Source: Littorina saxatilis
Taxonomy: Eukaryota > Mollusca > Gastropoda > Littorinimorpha > Littorinidae
DNA length: 64,000 nucleotides
NCBI RefSeq assembly: GCF_037325665.1
Contig: NC_090252.1
Location: forward strand, 45,845,425 to 45,909,424
Direction: 5' to 3'
Both the position numbers and the translations under genes were made by a program. Below are positions 1-12,730 of the stretch, piece after piece. Position 1 is the stretch's first letter; each line of letters opens with the position of its first letter. Under the pieces are notes generated by a model that saw only the letters and a program-made list of their open reading frames with translations, searched no databases and was not told the DNA's origin.

Positions 1-80
1 CTCTCTCTCTCTCTGGTCTCTCTTCTCTCTCTCTCTCTCCGCTCTCTCTTCTCTCTCTCTCTCTCTGCTCTCTGCTCTCT

Positions 81-119
<39 letters not shown>

Positions 120-120
120 T
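1..120. repeat. (CT)n microsatellite
   Basis: Almost uninterrupted CT dinucleotides with a few TGG or TG breaks. A second short tract lies at 271-305 and a poly-C run at about 198-214. The rest of 121-611 shows nothing recognisable as a gene. Confidence 0.95.
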
Positions 121-264
121 GAAACACACACACACTTACGCATGTGAGCTAAAAAGTACTAACTCAAGAACCAACAAAGGGTAAAACTGTGAGCATCCCC
201 CCCCCCCCCCCCCACTATCCACACCCGCCTTCATTTCCACCTCAACTGTCCTAGACACATTTCC

Positions 265-310
<46 letters not shown>

Positions 311-611
311 CACTATTTCCCTCTCTGTACCCCCTTCCCTCACCTCCCCACACCACCCCGCGAGCAACTCTATTAGGCAGTGACCGATGGTCAAACAAGA
401 AGGGGACAGGGGATCGAGGCGAGCAAATGCGATTCACAGTCACACCTCCACTCGGACTGTGACCCCCCGGGCTAATGACCATCGCTAAGCTGTCCAGCGG
501 TTTGCAAATTGGCCCAATCTAATCACCGCCCCAAATTAACCCCCTTAGTCCCAGCGCGTCTCGTTGGCTGGACACAACTCGCAGAGCATTCGGCCTTTCT
601 ACATTTGCTAA

Positions 612-906
612 AACCCCTGTCACACTACGGCTGCGTCCTCACGGCGTTCCCGCGGCGTCCAAGAAAAATGAAGAACGCCGAGGTGCGCGCAGTAGGGTCT
701 CCTTCAGTGCCGGAGCAACGCGGTGGCAACTCCATTTGACGTGGTGGTGGGGTCACCAAGAACGCCATGCAACGGCGCGCACTTTGAACATGCACAAAGT
801 ACGCGCCGTGGCTCGGCGTTCTGATATGCGCGCGATCCCACGGCGCTCTGAGAAATTTACAACGCTGTGCCAACTCCGTGGAAACGCGGTACAGTGTGGC
901 AGGGGT
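612..906. mobile_element. Non-autonomous DNA transposon (MITE), GC-rich
   Basis: The left end CCCCTGTCACACT (from 614) is matched in inverted orientation by AGTGTGGCAGGGG at the right end (893-905), giving imperfect terminal inverted repeats. The interior of about 290 bp is much more GC- and CpG-rich than its AT-rich flanks and has no long ORF. CTAA occurs next to both ends and may be the target duplication. Superfamily not assigned. Confidence 0.6.
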
Positions 907-1648
907 CTAACGAACTTTCAGAGCTTCTGCGACTTGCGAAGTCCTCCCATTTTCATGGGGACTCAAGTCATAGAAACTGTTGATTGGAGATATTTGCCAA
1001 AAATGTATTAAATATGTACAGGTCATTCACCACACTATATGCGCTTACTGCTGCTTGTTGATTCCTAAACAATGAATAGCACAAAAATGATTGAATAAAA
1101 CAATGTTTCAACCAAAGGGAATTTATTTATTATTCTCAGATATGCAATTCTGAAATAACCGCATTTTTACTGACATTTATAATATTTAGCAAAATTGTGG
1201 TCTACACCTTCTTCGTGCTGATTTTGGCAATTTAAAACACACAAAAATCTTCAACTGGGCCTTTTAACAATAACAGAAAATCGTAATTTTACGATTTATG
1301 ATTGCCTCGCCAGCATCTTGCAAGCGAGTTTCGTCGACAATTATGAGATAAATTACACTTTCTCGGCTGTTTCTTCATTCAGTGGGACGGTAAATTTCAA
1401 ACGGGGCCAAGGCAGATAGCCTTATTTCAACAACAATTTTTTTTGTTTTTTGAATCATAAGTGTAACGTTTTGCTTTGTCATAAATATAACGTTCCAATA
1501 GCCCACCATTCTTGGGTTTTTTATTCGAAAATGTTACTTAAAAATTGCATGTCACAACGAGCCTTCCAATTAAGGCAGTCCCATTCTACAGACAATTGAG
1601 ACGCGGGCAGGAAGGTTGAGAATTTGCAAGCGGCTTTAGGCTAAAGGT
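907..1648. other. AT-rich intergenic/intronic sequence
   Basis: No convincing ORF, RNA gene or terminal-repeat structure seen. Confidence 0.5.
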
Positions 1649-1649
1649 A

Positions 1650-1972
1650 TGACGGCTTACTTGTGCCAAAACCTGGGGTTACCCATTATCACATGATAAT
1701 TACTAATTAACGCTGTCAGTTACTGTTTTCACTCGTTAGTTACTCATTTTCACAGGATAATTAGTAATTTTCACGGGAAAATGACTAATTTTTAGTTTTG
1801 GCACTAGCAATCCGTCAGGAAGTGAGCCAAAACTAAAAATTAGTAATTAACAGGTGAAAGTAATTTTCCCGGGAAAATTAGTAATTAACACGTGAAAATG
1901 GTAATTATCAAGGGAAAATTAGTAATTTCCCCTTGATAATTACAAATATGAGGTTTTGGCACTAGTAAGCCC
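1650..1972. mobile_element. Tc1/mariner-type MITE, copy 1 of a head-to-tail pair
   Basis: Begins TGACGGCTTACTTGTGCCAA and ends with the inverted sequence TTTTGGCACTAGTAAGC. The inner part is itself partly palindromic: many GGGAAAATTAGTAATTA-type blocks occur in both orientations around 1800, so the whole element could fold back. A TA sits at both outer edges, as expected for Tc1/mariner elements. No coding capacity. Confidence 0.7.
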
Positions 1973-1974
1973 TA

Positions 1975-2283
1975 TGACGGCTTACTAGTGCCAAAACCTG
2001 GGGTTACCCATTATCACGTGATAATTACTAATTAACGCTGTCAGTTACTGTTTTCACCTGTTAGTTACTCATTTTCACGGGAAAATTACTAATTTTTAGT
2101 TTTGGCACTAGCAATCCGTCAGCAAGTGAGCCAAAACTAAAAATTAGTAATTAACAGGTGAAAGTTAGTAATTATTCCGGGAAAATTAGTAATAAACACG
2201 TGAAAATGGTAATTATCAAGGGAAAATTACTAATTTTCCCTTGATAATTACAATTATGAGGTTTTGGCACTAGTAAGCCGTCA
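1975..2283. mobile_element. Tc1/mariner-type MITE, copy 2 of the pair
   Basis: Same family as the preceding copy and in the same orientation, separated only by a TA. The terminal inverted repeats are essentially perfect over about 24 bp (starting TGACGGCTTACTAGTGCC, with its reverse complement at the right end) and TA flanks both sides. The internal palindromic region is conserved between the two copies. Confidence 0.75.
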
Positions 2284-2786
2284 TATAAAGGGTAAAGCTC
2301 TCCTCGCCAAGGGGTCTGCCACCTTCAAGTGTGAAAGCTTTTCCCTCTACGGGTGTGAAGAAGTGTGAAGATTCTTTCACGTTGCCATTGTGACAGCTGA
2401 ACCAGAACTGTTTTGTCTTCCTACTGAGAATGAAAAAAAACCTTGACATGCCAGTGTGTCAAGCGCTTCTCTACTGTACTTGCGCTTGCCGAATGAGTGA
2501 GGGCGAGACTTCACCAATAGAAGGCTCTCCAGCGTCTCATCAGACAGACATGATCTCTGGTCAGTCCTGTGCTTTTTCACCCTATTTTGCCATTGAAAAA
2601 AACAATGCCAAACATGTGAATTAATAAAAAAAAAATTAAAAAAATGTTGGTACATTTTTTTTTTAATGAAAATCGTAGTCTTGACACGGATAGCGGAATG
2701 GCGTATTTTTTGCAAAATATCGTAATAAATTACGCCAAAATCGTAAGGGTAAACAGGTCTGCAACGTCGTTTCACACGTTCTCCCT
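2284..2786. other. Unannotated stretch
   Basis: Short ORFs only; no recognisable protein, RNA or element ends. Its right end carries one copy of a 19-bp sequence (2761-2779) that recurs just after the minisatellite at 3452-3470. Confidence 0.4.
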
Positions 2787-3434
2787 TGCTCCCCCCCCCC
2801 CCCCCCCCCCCCCAGAGAGACAGACACAGAGACACAGAAGCAAACACTACCAACCCCCCCACCCCCCCCCCCCCCCCCCCCCAGAGAGACAGACACAGAG
2901 ACACAGAAGCAAACACTACCAACCCCCCCAACCCCCCCCCCCCCCCCCAGAGAGACAGACACAGAGACACAGAAGCAAACACTACCAACCCCCCCCCCCC
3001 CCCAGAGAGACAGACACAGAGACACAGAAGCAAACACTACCAACCCCCCCAACCCCCCCCCCCCCCCAGAGAGACAGACACAGAGACACAGAAGCAAACA
3101 CTACCAACCCCCCCAACCCCCCCCCCCCCCCCAGAGAGACAGACACAGAGACACAGAAGCAAACACTACCAACCCCCCCAACCCCCCCCCCCCCCCAGAG
3201 AGACAGACACAGAGACACAGAAGCAAACACTACCAACCCCCCAACCCCCCCCCCCCCCCCAGAGAGACAGACACAGAGACACAGAAGCAAACACTACCAA
3301 CCCCCCCAACCCCCCCCCCCCCCCAGAGAGACAGACACAGAGACACAGAAGCAAACACTACCAACCCCCCCAACCCCCCCCCCCCCCCCCCCCCAGAGAG
3401 ACAGACAGAGAGACACAGAAGCAAACACTAACAA
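2787..3434. repeat. Minisatellite of about 54-68 bp units, 10 copies
   Basis: Each unit is a run of roughly 13-22 C followed by AGAGAGACAGACACAGAGAC, a short ACAGAAGCAAACACTACCAA stretch and another C-run. The unit body is nearly invariant and unit length varies through the C-tract. Long open frames across it (for example PPPPERQTQRHRSKHYQ repeats) follow from the repeat and are not taken as genes. Confidence 0.95.
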
Positions 3435-3973
3435 AGTTATATTAATTGCTTGCAACGTCGTTTCACACGTACACGTACTCCCTTGCTCCTCCCGCCCCCC
3501 ACCCACCTAAAACCCCTAGTTATCTAAATCGCCACCCCCCCCCCCCCCCCCACCTCTCCGCCGTACAATACGAACACCTAAACAACCATGAACTGTTAGC
3601 GTTCATCTACGCATATAAAAGCTATCAACTGCCAAGAAGGTTACCGCAAAAAAAAAGTTTTCTTTCCCACGCCTCTCCAACCACCCCAAACAGTACACCC
3701 GCCTACAAACAATCACGACTGGGTATTTTCAACGTAAACATACTACTAGCACAACCTTGAAATGTGTGGACAACTACAGAACAGAACATTCAAGTTCCAC
3801 GTTGACACTCTCACACCACAGCCTGCACAACTGCTTGGTCATATCCGTTTGCCGTGGACATTGTGACACGACGTGACGATTGTTCATTGTAACATGAAAC
3901 AGAGTTTTTAAGTATTTTGCAATTCAGCCACTTTTATTGTCGAGTGTTTGCAGCATTTGGATGGGGGAGGGGG

Positions 3974-3975
<2 letters not shown>
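3435..3975. other. Low-information flank
   Basis: C-rich tract at about 3533-3551; otherwise no gene or element ends recognised. Confidence 0.4.
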
Positions 3976-3976
<1 letters not shown>

Positions 3977-4022
<46 letters not shown>

Positions 4023-4129
4023 CGAGCGAGAGAGAGAGAGAGAGACAGAGACAGAGAGAGACAGAGAGAGACAGAGAGAGAGGAGACAGAAAGCGAGAGA
4101 GAACGAGCGAGAAAGAGAGAGAGACAGAA

Positions 4130-4176
<47 letters not shown>

Positions 4177-4405
4177 AAGAGAGAGAGCCTGCAGGCAGAG
4201 CGAGAGAGGGAGGAGAGACAGAAAGCGAGAGCGAACGAGAGAGAAAGAGAGAGAGAGAGAGAGACAGAAAGCGAGAGAGAGAGAGAGAGAGAAAGCGAGA
4301 GAGAGAGAGAGAGACAGAAAGAAAGCGAGAGAGAGAGAGACAGAGAGACAGAGAGAGAGGAGAGACAGAAAGCGAGAGAGAGAGCGCGCGAGAGAGAGAG
4401 AGAGC

Positions 4406-4500
<95 letters not shown>

Positions 4501-4512
4501 TGCAGGCAGGCA
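3977..4512. repeat. (GA)n-rich imperfect microsatellite
   Basis: About 530 bp of purine-rich GAGA with scattered CAGA, GAAA and CGAG variants. A GAGAGAGCCTGCAGGCAG motif occurs twice (about 4181 and 4493). Arginine/glutamate ORFs in all frames are artefacts of the repeat. Confidence 0.95.
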
Positions 4513-4587
4513 GACAGACAGACAGACCACCGCCACCATCACAGACGTCGTTAATTTTCCTCTTTCGACATCATTACCCAATATTGA

Positions 4588-4735
4588 CGGACTGTGTGAT
4601 GATATCTTCTGCTATGGTCTGTTGAGACAGTGATATCAAAATCGAGACCGGAGGTCGAGATTTTGATATCACTGTCGAAACAGACCAATAGCAGAAGATA
4701 TCATCACACAGTCAGTCAATGTTAGATATATTGCT
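4588..4735. repeat. Near-perfect palindrome (fold-back element)
   Basis: Two arms of about 65-70 bp meet at about 4655: one arm reads GTGTGATGATATCTTCTGCT and the other carries the reverse complement, with the centre around GAGACCGGAGGTC. A related short fold-back with GATATC boxes lies at 5009-5056. This could be a snapback MITE; no coding sequence. Confidence 0.8.
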
Positions 4736-5502
4736 AATTCTCTGGACATTTTGTATTTACTGTAAAGAAATTACAAAAGTATTTGTCTCAGTTTTGGCTG
4801 TTCCATATCCCTCCCTATGATTATTATTTCTTTTTGTTCACTCTTTTCTTGTATTTTTCAGTATTTTAAAATGTCTTTCCTTTCAAAAAGTCTTTAGTCA
4901 CTTGCTCAACTAAATTCTGGGATAATTACATTTTCATATATATTTATATATTTGTTTGTTTTTAAATTTAGGTGTTTTTGTTTTTGAAGTGGGGAAGCAA
5001 TAAAGAGGTCGTCGATATCAAAACTGATATCGACGGAAATGTCGTCGATATCACTTTTGCACTGAGCTCAGTTTTGCCCAATTGACCAATGGAAATCCAC
5101 GTAACATATATGAAATAGCAATATAGTCTGCTATGCGTGAGTTTACATGGAACTGACGTGTCCCTTTTCCGGCGCTTTACATAATACTCACGCCCTGCGC
5201 TGCAGAACTTTCAACACGCGGTGTAGGATGCATCATTCCAATTCACAACTTGTAAATTGTGACAAGTACGATGATCATCTCATTCAGGAAAAGGAAGTCG
5301 GAAACTGATGTGGGTGTGTTTGTTCTCCACTGTCTGTGCTCGTGTTCTTGTACACGGCGCCCCGTCGTCTGTTTGCTAATTTTGCTTAAATATTTGTTTT
5401 CTTATAGTGCTTTTGTCATGAGTGTCTGAGCTTTGAAGCAGCAGGAAATTGCGGCATTTTCTTCAAATAAACATGATGTCTGCAGTTGACACGCGCCCTC
5501 AC

Positions 5503-6334
<832 letters not shown>

Positions 6335-6757
6335 GTTATTATTATATATGAAGTCTTATGTCGCGCGCGTATCTCCAGACTCGGACTCAAGGCGCCATCA
6401 CGCATTCACATCGACCAGCAGATCGCAGCCATTTCGGCGCATATCCTACTTTTCACGGCCTATTATTCCAAGTCACACGGGTATTTTGGTGGACATTTTT
6501 TTTATCTATGCCTATACAATTTTGCCAGGAAAGACCCTTTTGTCAATCGTGGGATCTTTAACGTGCACACCCCAATGTAGTGTACACGAAGGGACCTCGG
6601 TTTTTCGTCTCATCCGAGAGACCAGCACTTGAACCCACCACGTAGGTTAGGAAAGGGGGGAGAAAATTGCTAACGCCCTGACCCAGGGTCGAACTCGCAA
6701 CCTCTCGCTTCCGAGCGCAAGTGCGTTACCACTCGGCCACCCAGTTACACAGGCATC
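6335..6757 (-). mobile_element. tRNA-derived SINE (Ser/Leu-like head)
   Basis: Read on the minus strand it begins near 6755 with an A-box-like GGTGGCCGAGTGGTAACGC and a B-box-like GGTTGCGAGTTCGACCC. A SINE body follows with GATCCCACGATTGACAAAAG, and the copy ends in an AT-rich tail near 6340. A close relative lies at about 22890-23345 on the same strand. The tRNA-like part is a SINE promoter, not a functional tRNA. Confidence 0.8.
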
Positions 6758-7056
6758 TCCTGAGATCTTGGACACTTTCATCGTCTATAAGGGCCTACTG
6801 CACCACCGAAGAGCTAGAAAAACTCGCAAATTGCATCGAACAGTTTGTCCAGAGAACAATCGTAGTCGATGCTGTACCGATAAGAACGTGTGTACCAGGT
6901 ACACTGTAACTTCACATAACATTGCTTGTCGAACGGACTTGGTTTTTAACGATTGCTAGTTTGACTTCTGTTTTAGTTGAGAGCACGAGCACACATACTC
7001 AAACACATACGGCTTGTCATGTTGATCACATGAGAGAAACAGAACTGCGAATAGAA

Positions 7057-7354
7057 GGATTTGTTTGTTTGTTTGTTTGCCGACCACGAAGGGCCATACC
7101 AGGGCGGTGCTGCTTTGACATATAACTTAACACACAAGACAGAAGTCGCAGCACAGGCTTCATGTCTCACCCAGTCACATTATTCTGACACCGGACCTAC
7201 CAGTACTAGCACTAACCCCATAATGCTAGACGCCAGGCGGAGCAGCCACTAGATTGCCAATTTTAAAGTCTTAGGTATGACCCGGCCGGGGTTCGAACCC
7301 ACGATCTCCCGATCACGGGGCGGACGCCTTACCACTAGGCCAACCGTGCCGGTC
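7057..7354 (-). mobile_element. tRNA-derived SINE with perfect target duplication
   Basis: Minus-strand head: GGCACGGTTGGCCTAGTGG (A box) and GTGGGTTCGAACCCCGGCC (B box). The body runs to a (CAAA)n tail at 7062-7078. GCGAATAGAA occurs at 7047-7056 and 7355-7364, a 10-bp target-site duplication exactly flanking the copy. A shorter relative with its own duplication is at 62303-62467. Confidence 0.9.
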
Positions 7355-7756
7355 GCGAATAGAAAGAAACATAACAGATTACGTCCCCATAATATGACGC
7401 GATAAATAACAGACTTCATGAAATCTATGACGCTGTGATGATAGTCTCGGCAAGAAGAGACCAAAACTAAGCTATAGCCCTGAACGACTCTCGCACATGT
7501 TCTCAAAAGCGTGGTGACCCCTTGCACATCCGGTCTTACAGGTACATTTGCTTTTGGAATGTCAAGGACAACAAAAAGTAAAGCCAGCTATGATGTATTT
7601 CGTGCACCCTTATTTATCTACTATTTCATGTGTTAGAGTGCAATAGTTACATCATGGATTTGACAAGAGTACAATGGAAATACAAGAAATATACCTAGAG
7701 TACATTTACAGAGACAAAGAAAGGAGGTCATGGGATATTACCTGCTATTCAGACGG

Positions 7757-7881
7757 CTTGGTCGTGTGACAGACGTGTTCTTCCACACGAGATCTATACG
7801 TTGATTGTCTAACGAAGCCGTCAGGCTGAGTTAGACATCAGCTAATCGAGTGTGGAAGAAAACTCTGTCACACGACCAAGT
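7757..7881. repeat. Long imperfect hairpin
   Basis: CTTGGTCGTGTGACAGA at 7757 pairs with CTGTCACACGACCAAG at the right end. TTCTTCCACACGA pairs with TCGAGTGTGGAAGAA further in, and an inner GTCTAAC/GTTAGAC stem closes it. Stem length is about 55 bp with bulges. It could be a fold-back MITE or a hairpin RNA source; the sequence alone does not decide. Confidence 0.7.
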
Positions 7882-8379
7882 CGGAATGGCATTTATCCTA
7901 CATACGTGAGAGAGACACCCGTGAGATAATAATCGTTCAAATCACACGTGTGTATATCATGTAAATGAGGTCATGTCAAGCAAGTCTGGCAGGGACCTGT
8001 TTTTCACTGCTTATGATGCCAAAGTCACCGAGACAAACGTCATTATAGAAGAAAAAAATTGCGCTCGCTAATTACCCTCGATGAATCTTTAGAACTAACA
8101 CGTCACGCCACACTTTCAGAGTGACGTTTCTTTGCTTTTACGTAATAGATTGCACGAGGCTTTAGAAGAGATCGAGGTTCCAAAACAAGCGTCTTCAATT
8201 TAGCTGCCTCGAATGCAGGACATTTTCAGTAAAATACACGTAAGTACAGTATGTAGGATAAACAGAATACTACATGGCTTGCTGCTGTGTCGTACCAGAG
8301 TTACACTCGTTGCTTTTTCAAATAGTGAACAGCTCGCTTTCGCTCGCAGTTCAATATTTAAACAAACAACTCGTGTAAA

Positions 8380-9185
8380 TCTGGTACGACCACAGGCGGA
8401 AGGTATCGTTCACTGGACCACTACTTCCATAGAAAGACTACAAAGTTTGTCATTCAGCTTCGAGTCGTGCTCCACTAACTTCAGAAAAAAATTATGCAAA
8501 AAATAATTGCTATTGTTAAGAATCTTTGTAACTTTACAAATGCCGTGATAAATGAATGTTCTAACTATCTGTACTTTTTATATTTAGCTGCCTGTCCGCT
8601 GCATGTTTTTAAACCGTATTTTGTGCGACCAAACGTGTCTGTCAACGGCATACCACTTAGATCCTGTGCGAATGATGATCGTCGTATGTCCGAGGAGATA
8701 GTAGTCCGATGCGATCATTGGTTAATAACCGGATATTCGATTTATTCCGCAAACGGCTCTTCGCCAAAAACCTAAAGTGAAACTCCCGTGGGTAGCTTCC
8801 CTTTGCTGCAATATTTACATATGTTTTAGACCAATGAGCACTGGTATGCATATTCGGTGCGGGATGCATGATTTCTTACCAACTACAGGGTAGCGGTTCG
8901 CAAACGAACATTCGTCCAAATGATGGTTAAAAACAAACTGCAGCGGACGGCAGCTGAAAATTAAAGGTACATACAGTTAAAACAATCATTCAACTGTATT
9001 TATTTGACCTCACACAGACTGTAGGAAGAGGCAAACCGTCTTGAACAAAAAATTGTCCGCAGGAAGCGACTCTAAGAACACAGACGACTCGAAGTTGAGT
9101 GTCATACCTTGTAGTCTTTCTATGAAAGTAGTGGTCCAGTGAACGATACCTTCCGCCTGTGGTCCGAGTACAAAATTAATTTGTA
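8380..9185. mobile_element. Element with about 90-100 bp inverted repeats
   Basis: The sequence around 8393-8465 (CCACAGGCGGAAGGTATCGT, then TTCACTGGACCACTACTT) recurs inverted at about 9095-9163. The roughly 620 bp between the arms has only short ORFs. This fits a long-TIR MITE or fold-back unit; exact ends and target duplication could not be fixed. A LINE fragment begins shortly after the right arm. Confidence 0.55.
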
Positions 9186-9269
9186 ACAAAATCGCAGTTC
9201 TTGACTTTTTTGGGTGCAAGTCAATGAAACTTAGTAGTTCTTCTAACGGATAGCTGCCTGAGGTATCCT

Positions 9270-10757
9270 GCGAATCACCACGGACCTCCTGAACGCAACA
9301 GATAGCGGTCTCGTCTCTGCCCTTGTGCTGCTGGACCTTTCCGCGGCCTTCGACACGATCGATCATCAGCTTCTCGTCGATCGCCTCAGTTCCACGTTCG
9401 GCATTCACGACACGGCCCTCTCTTGGTTCCGGAACTACCTCCAGAACCGCTCTCAGACTGTCACCACTGATTCGTTCACTTTTCAGCCTGTCCCTGTCCG
9501 CTTCGGCGTCCCACAAGGGTCTGTTCTCGGTCCTGTCCTTTTCACCCTGTACACCCAACCCCTCTCCCTGGTCATCGAACGCCACGGCTTGAACTACAAC
9601 TCCTTTGCCGATGACACACAGCTCTAGAACAGCGCCAAGCCGGAGGACGTTGACCATCTCCTGGGATCCATCTCCAGTTGTTTCACTGACATCAAGAACT
9701 GGATGACTGAGAACAAGTTGAAGCTGAACAGTGAGAAGACGGAGGCCCTTCTCGTTGGAACACGACAGAAGATTGCTTCCCCCAGCTGGATGACGCGACT
9801 GTTCCATTCTCCCCTGCTGTCAAGAGCCTTGGCGTCTTTCTCGACTCCACTCTCTCCATGCAGACACACATCTCCTTCATCATCAAGACCTGCTTTTTCC
9901 ACCTACGACGCATCGCCTCCATCCGTCGCTACCTCACCCACGACGCCTGTGTCAAGCTGGTTGTCTCCCTCATCTTCAGTCGTCTGGACTACTGCAACTC
10001 CCTTTTGGCTGGCCTCCCCGCCTCATCCATTCATGGCCTACAACGAGTCCAGAACGCTGCTGCCAGGCTGACGTTGAGGAAGACGAAGCGAGATCACAGC
10101 ACCCCCCCTACTTCGCTCCTTGCACTGGCTCCCTGTCGACACCCGAATCTCCTACAAACTGTCCACTCTGGTCTACAAGTGTCTCAACGACTCTGCTCCC
10201 GAGTACCTTCAATCCTCCCTGGACCTGTACACCCAGCCCTCTGACCGTCCCCTTCGTTCTGCTGCTGACCCACTCCGCCTTCACATCCCTCGCTCGAAAC
10301 TCGCATCTGCTGGTCAGCGTGCATTTCCCTCCGCGGGCCCCTCCGTCTGGAACTCCCTGCCGCTTGAGCTTCGCCAGAGCCCCTCTCTTGACGCGTTCAA
10401 GAGTAGGTTGAAGACTCAGTTCTTCCCGTAGCTGGCTGCGACTTTCATGTTCGACGTGATGTGTTGTGCCCCAAAAGACATTCTTGTGCTGTGCTCTGTG
10501 AGAGGTGTTTTCTTTGTGTCTTTGTCAGTTTGTGTTTAATATTATTTTGTTTGGACCTAGCTATTGATGTGTACATTGTTGTTAAACAGTTGTTTGTTGT
10601 ATGTTTATCAGGGTTTGCTAGTGTGTGATAGGGTTTGTGTCTGTCTGTAGATGTTAGTTTCTTTGTTAGTCCTGTGTTGACAACTCTTCGACAAGCGCTT
10701 AGAACTGTACCCACGGAATACGCGCTATATAAGCTTCATATTGATTGATTGATTGAT
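9270..10757 (+). mobile_element. 5'-truncated CR1/L2-like non-LTR retrotransposon (LINE), degenerate
   Basis: Reverse-transcriptase blocks are readable from about 9285: LLDLSAAFDTIDHQLL, then GVPQGSVLGPVLF, then the catalytic SFADDTQL (FADD in place of the usual YADD). A stop (TAG at 9625) follows directly. The downstream connection region (SRLDYCNSLLAGLP, then LHWLPVDTRISYKL, then RAFPSAGPSVWNSLPLELR, then LKTQFFP with stop near 10429) lies in other frames, so at least one stop and two frameshifts disable it. The N-terminal endonuclease half is missing. The 3' UTR ends in ACTGTACCCACGGAATACGC and a (TTGA)n tail at about 10740-10757. The C-terminal WNSLP block is usual in CR1/L2-group LINEs; the exact clade is uncertain. 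Confidence 0.9.
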
Positions 10758-11025
10758 GGGTATGACTAAAAGCCCCAGGAGGGCACACAACGGAGGGCAC
10801 ATGCGTTATTGACAGATTCACATTGTTGTGAATTCCATTTTCGAGGGTTGTCACGTTTTACACACTCTTGCTAAATTGTCGCTGCCGCGTTCGATCTTTG
10901 CTTTATTTGTCATTACTCCTTGGTTGTTCAATTATATATAATTTTTTAAAAAAGAAAGAATTCGGTCTTGTCTGTTTTGTGTGGCGTGCTTGTAAAAAAG
11001 TGATCCTTAACTTTTTTTGAAGAGT

Positions 11026-11165
11026 GTATTCTACCATATGAGCACTGAGGCTAGCCTATAGTATTCTACCATTTGAGCACTGAGCGTGTATTCTACCATT
11101 TGAGCACCGAGCCTATATTATTCTACCATTTGAGTGCTGAGCCTATAGTATTAGTATTCTACCAT
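11026..11165. repeat. Short tandem repeat, about 26-38 bp unit
   Basis: GTATTCTACCATTTGAGCAC recurs about five times with a variable ACTGAGCCTATA spacer. The flanks 10758-11025 and 11166-11655 show no gene. Confidence 0.8.
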
Positions 11166-11658
11166 TTTAAATGTGAGACCACGCAACTAGTTTCATTTTC
11201 GAGAACTGAACCGAGTTCTCTGCCACTGCCTGTGCAAGTTTAGTTAGTTGCCGGCACTGAGGATACAATCTTAGTCTTGCGTCCTAAGCCTACTCCAGCA
11301 CCACATGTACCAGTCTAGTTACACAACTGACCAATGTACCCAGGGACTACGCTGTATCCATTTCCACCAATCTAAAGATCGCAGGAAAAATTCATCTCTT
11401 AATATCCGTTCCGGCATCAAACCGCATTGGTTCCATGCCTTATCCTGCAGCCTCATTAATCCTGGAATGCTCATAAGGTCTTTGTCCAATCAATATCTCT
11501 CGTTCAGCCCTACTGGAGCTGGTGTAATGGCTGGGGAAATTTGTTATGTGAGCATGCAGCTCTCAGTATACTAGTCGTACTACTTAGTACTAGAGAGACA
11601 GAGTTTGCACCGATCGTTGTTGAAACGTGTGTAATATTGATTAACTATCATAGTTCAT

Positions 11659-11659
11659 G

Positions 11660-11728
<69 letters not shown>

Positions 11729-11787
11729 CGAGTGTGTGTGTGTGTGAGTGAGTGAGTGAGTGAGTGAGTGAGTGAGTGAGTGAGTGT
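11659..11787. repeat. (TG)n/(GTGA)n microsatellite
   Basis: About 33 TG dinucleotides grading into about ten GTGA tetranucleotides. Confidence 0.97.
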
Positions 11788-12394
11788 GACCGTGAGATAC
11801 GTATACAACAACTATAACTAAGTATAATTTCCCTTTTTCTACGACATATCATTCTACAACGTGGGTAACAAACGTCTGCTAAGCAATGTGGAAACAGGTT
11901 GTGTTCATCATTTCAGGTGCTAAATTTGGCTCATCCGCTATTTTGGGAACCAAACGACTAAAGTCAACAATATTAACACTAAAACAAAGATTGTAAGAAG
12001 CATCATTGTGATTGTAACATACTCACAAGGAAGGGTGTCAAACAACATTGTATTGAAGTTGTACACATATTTTCACAAGAACACAAGCAGACAAATTAAA
12101 TGGACAGTGACGTCAGGAACACGTGGGAATTGACAGGAAAAGGAAACTTACAGAAAGACAGCAAGAGACTCATTCTTTACGTTTTTTTCATTTTTTGGCT
12201 CTGTGGTTTGTTTTTTGTTTTTTTGTTTTTTTAAATTTCGAACAAATGCAAAGCAATACATTATCTCAAATACAGTAAGTTCTTGTACTAGTTGTGGCAA
12301 TGTTGTTCTTAGGCCTCTGTCTTCCGTTATTGACGCATACCTAATTTCATCACATGGGTCTGACCACAGCATTAGTTTCAACACAGCGTGTCTG
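11788..12394. other. Unannotated stretch
   Basis: AT-rich with a T-rich tract at about 12181-12234; no gene or element ends recognised. Confidence 0.4.
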
Positions 12395-12490
12395 GAAACA
12401 CGCGGAGGGGTTTTGCGGCCAGCGTGGTAAAGATAAAGAGGGAACATTTTCTCAGCTCGCGCGGCAGCAAGCACTATGTCTCTAGACTGA
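12395..12490. repeat. Dispersed about 95-bp repeat, copy 1
   Basis: GGTTTTGCGGCCAGCGTGGT followed by AAAGATAAAGAGGGAACATT and GCGCGGCAGCAAGC. A second copy with only scattered differences lies at about 50889-50982, immediately before a cic exon. Family not recognised. Confidence 0.65.
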
Positions 12491-12730
12491 ACATGAAGGA
12501 GTTTTTTTGACCAACATCTTACCTACTAAGGGAAAAAGGCCAGGACATATGGACCTATACATCACTGTATTATGTGTATACGGGTAATACAGTAGGTATT
12601 ATTCTAAATCCAGATCCAACTGACTTTGTCCTTCAAGTTCAAGTCTGTAAACAACAGACATAGTAGTACAAGTACAGCGGAACGTCCCTTTCGTTTTCAA
12701 GACCCAAAAATCTGAGAATATCAGGTCTAA

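Noticed and set aside
2644-3510. Long Pro/Arg/His ORFs on both strands
   Set aside because: They run across the C-rich minisatellite in every frame and on both strands, so they follow from repeat composition.
3917-4633. Arg/Glu-rich ORFs of more than 200 codons
   Set aside because: They are translations of a (GA)n microsatellite; all frames are open.
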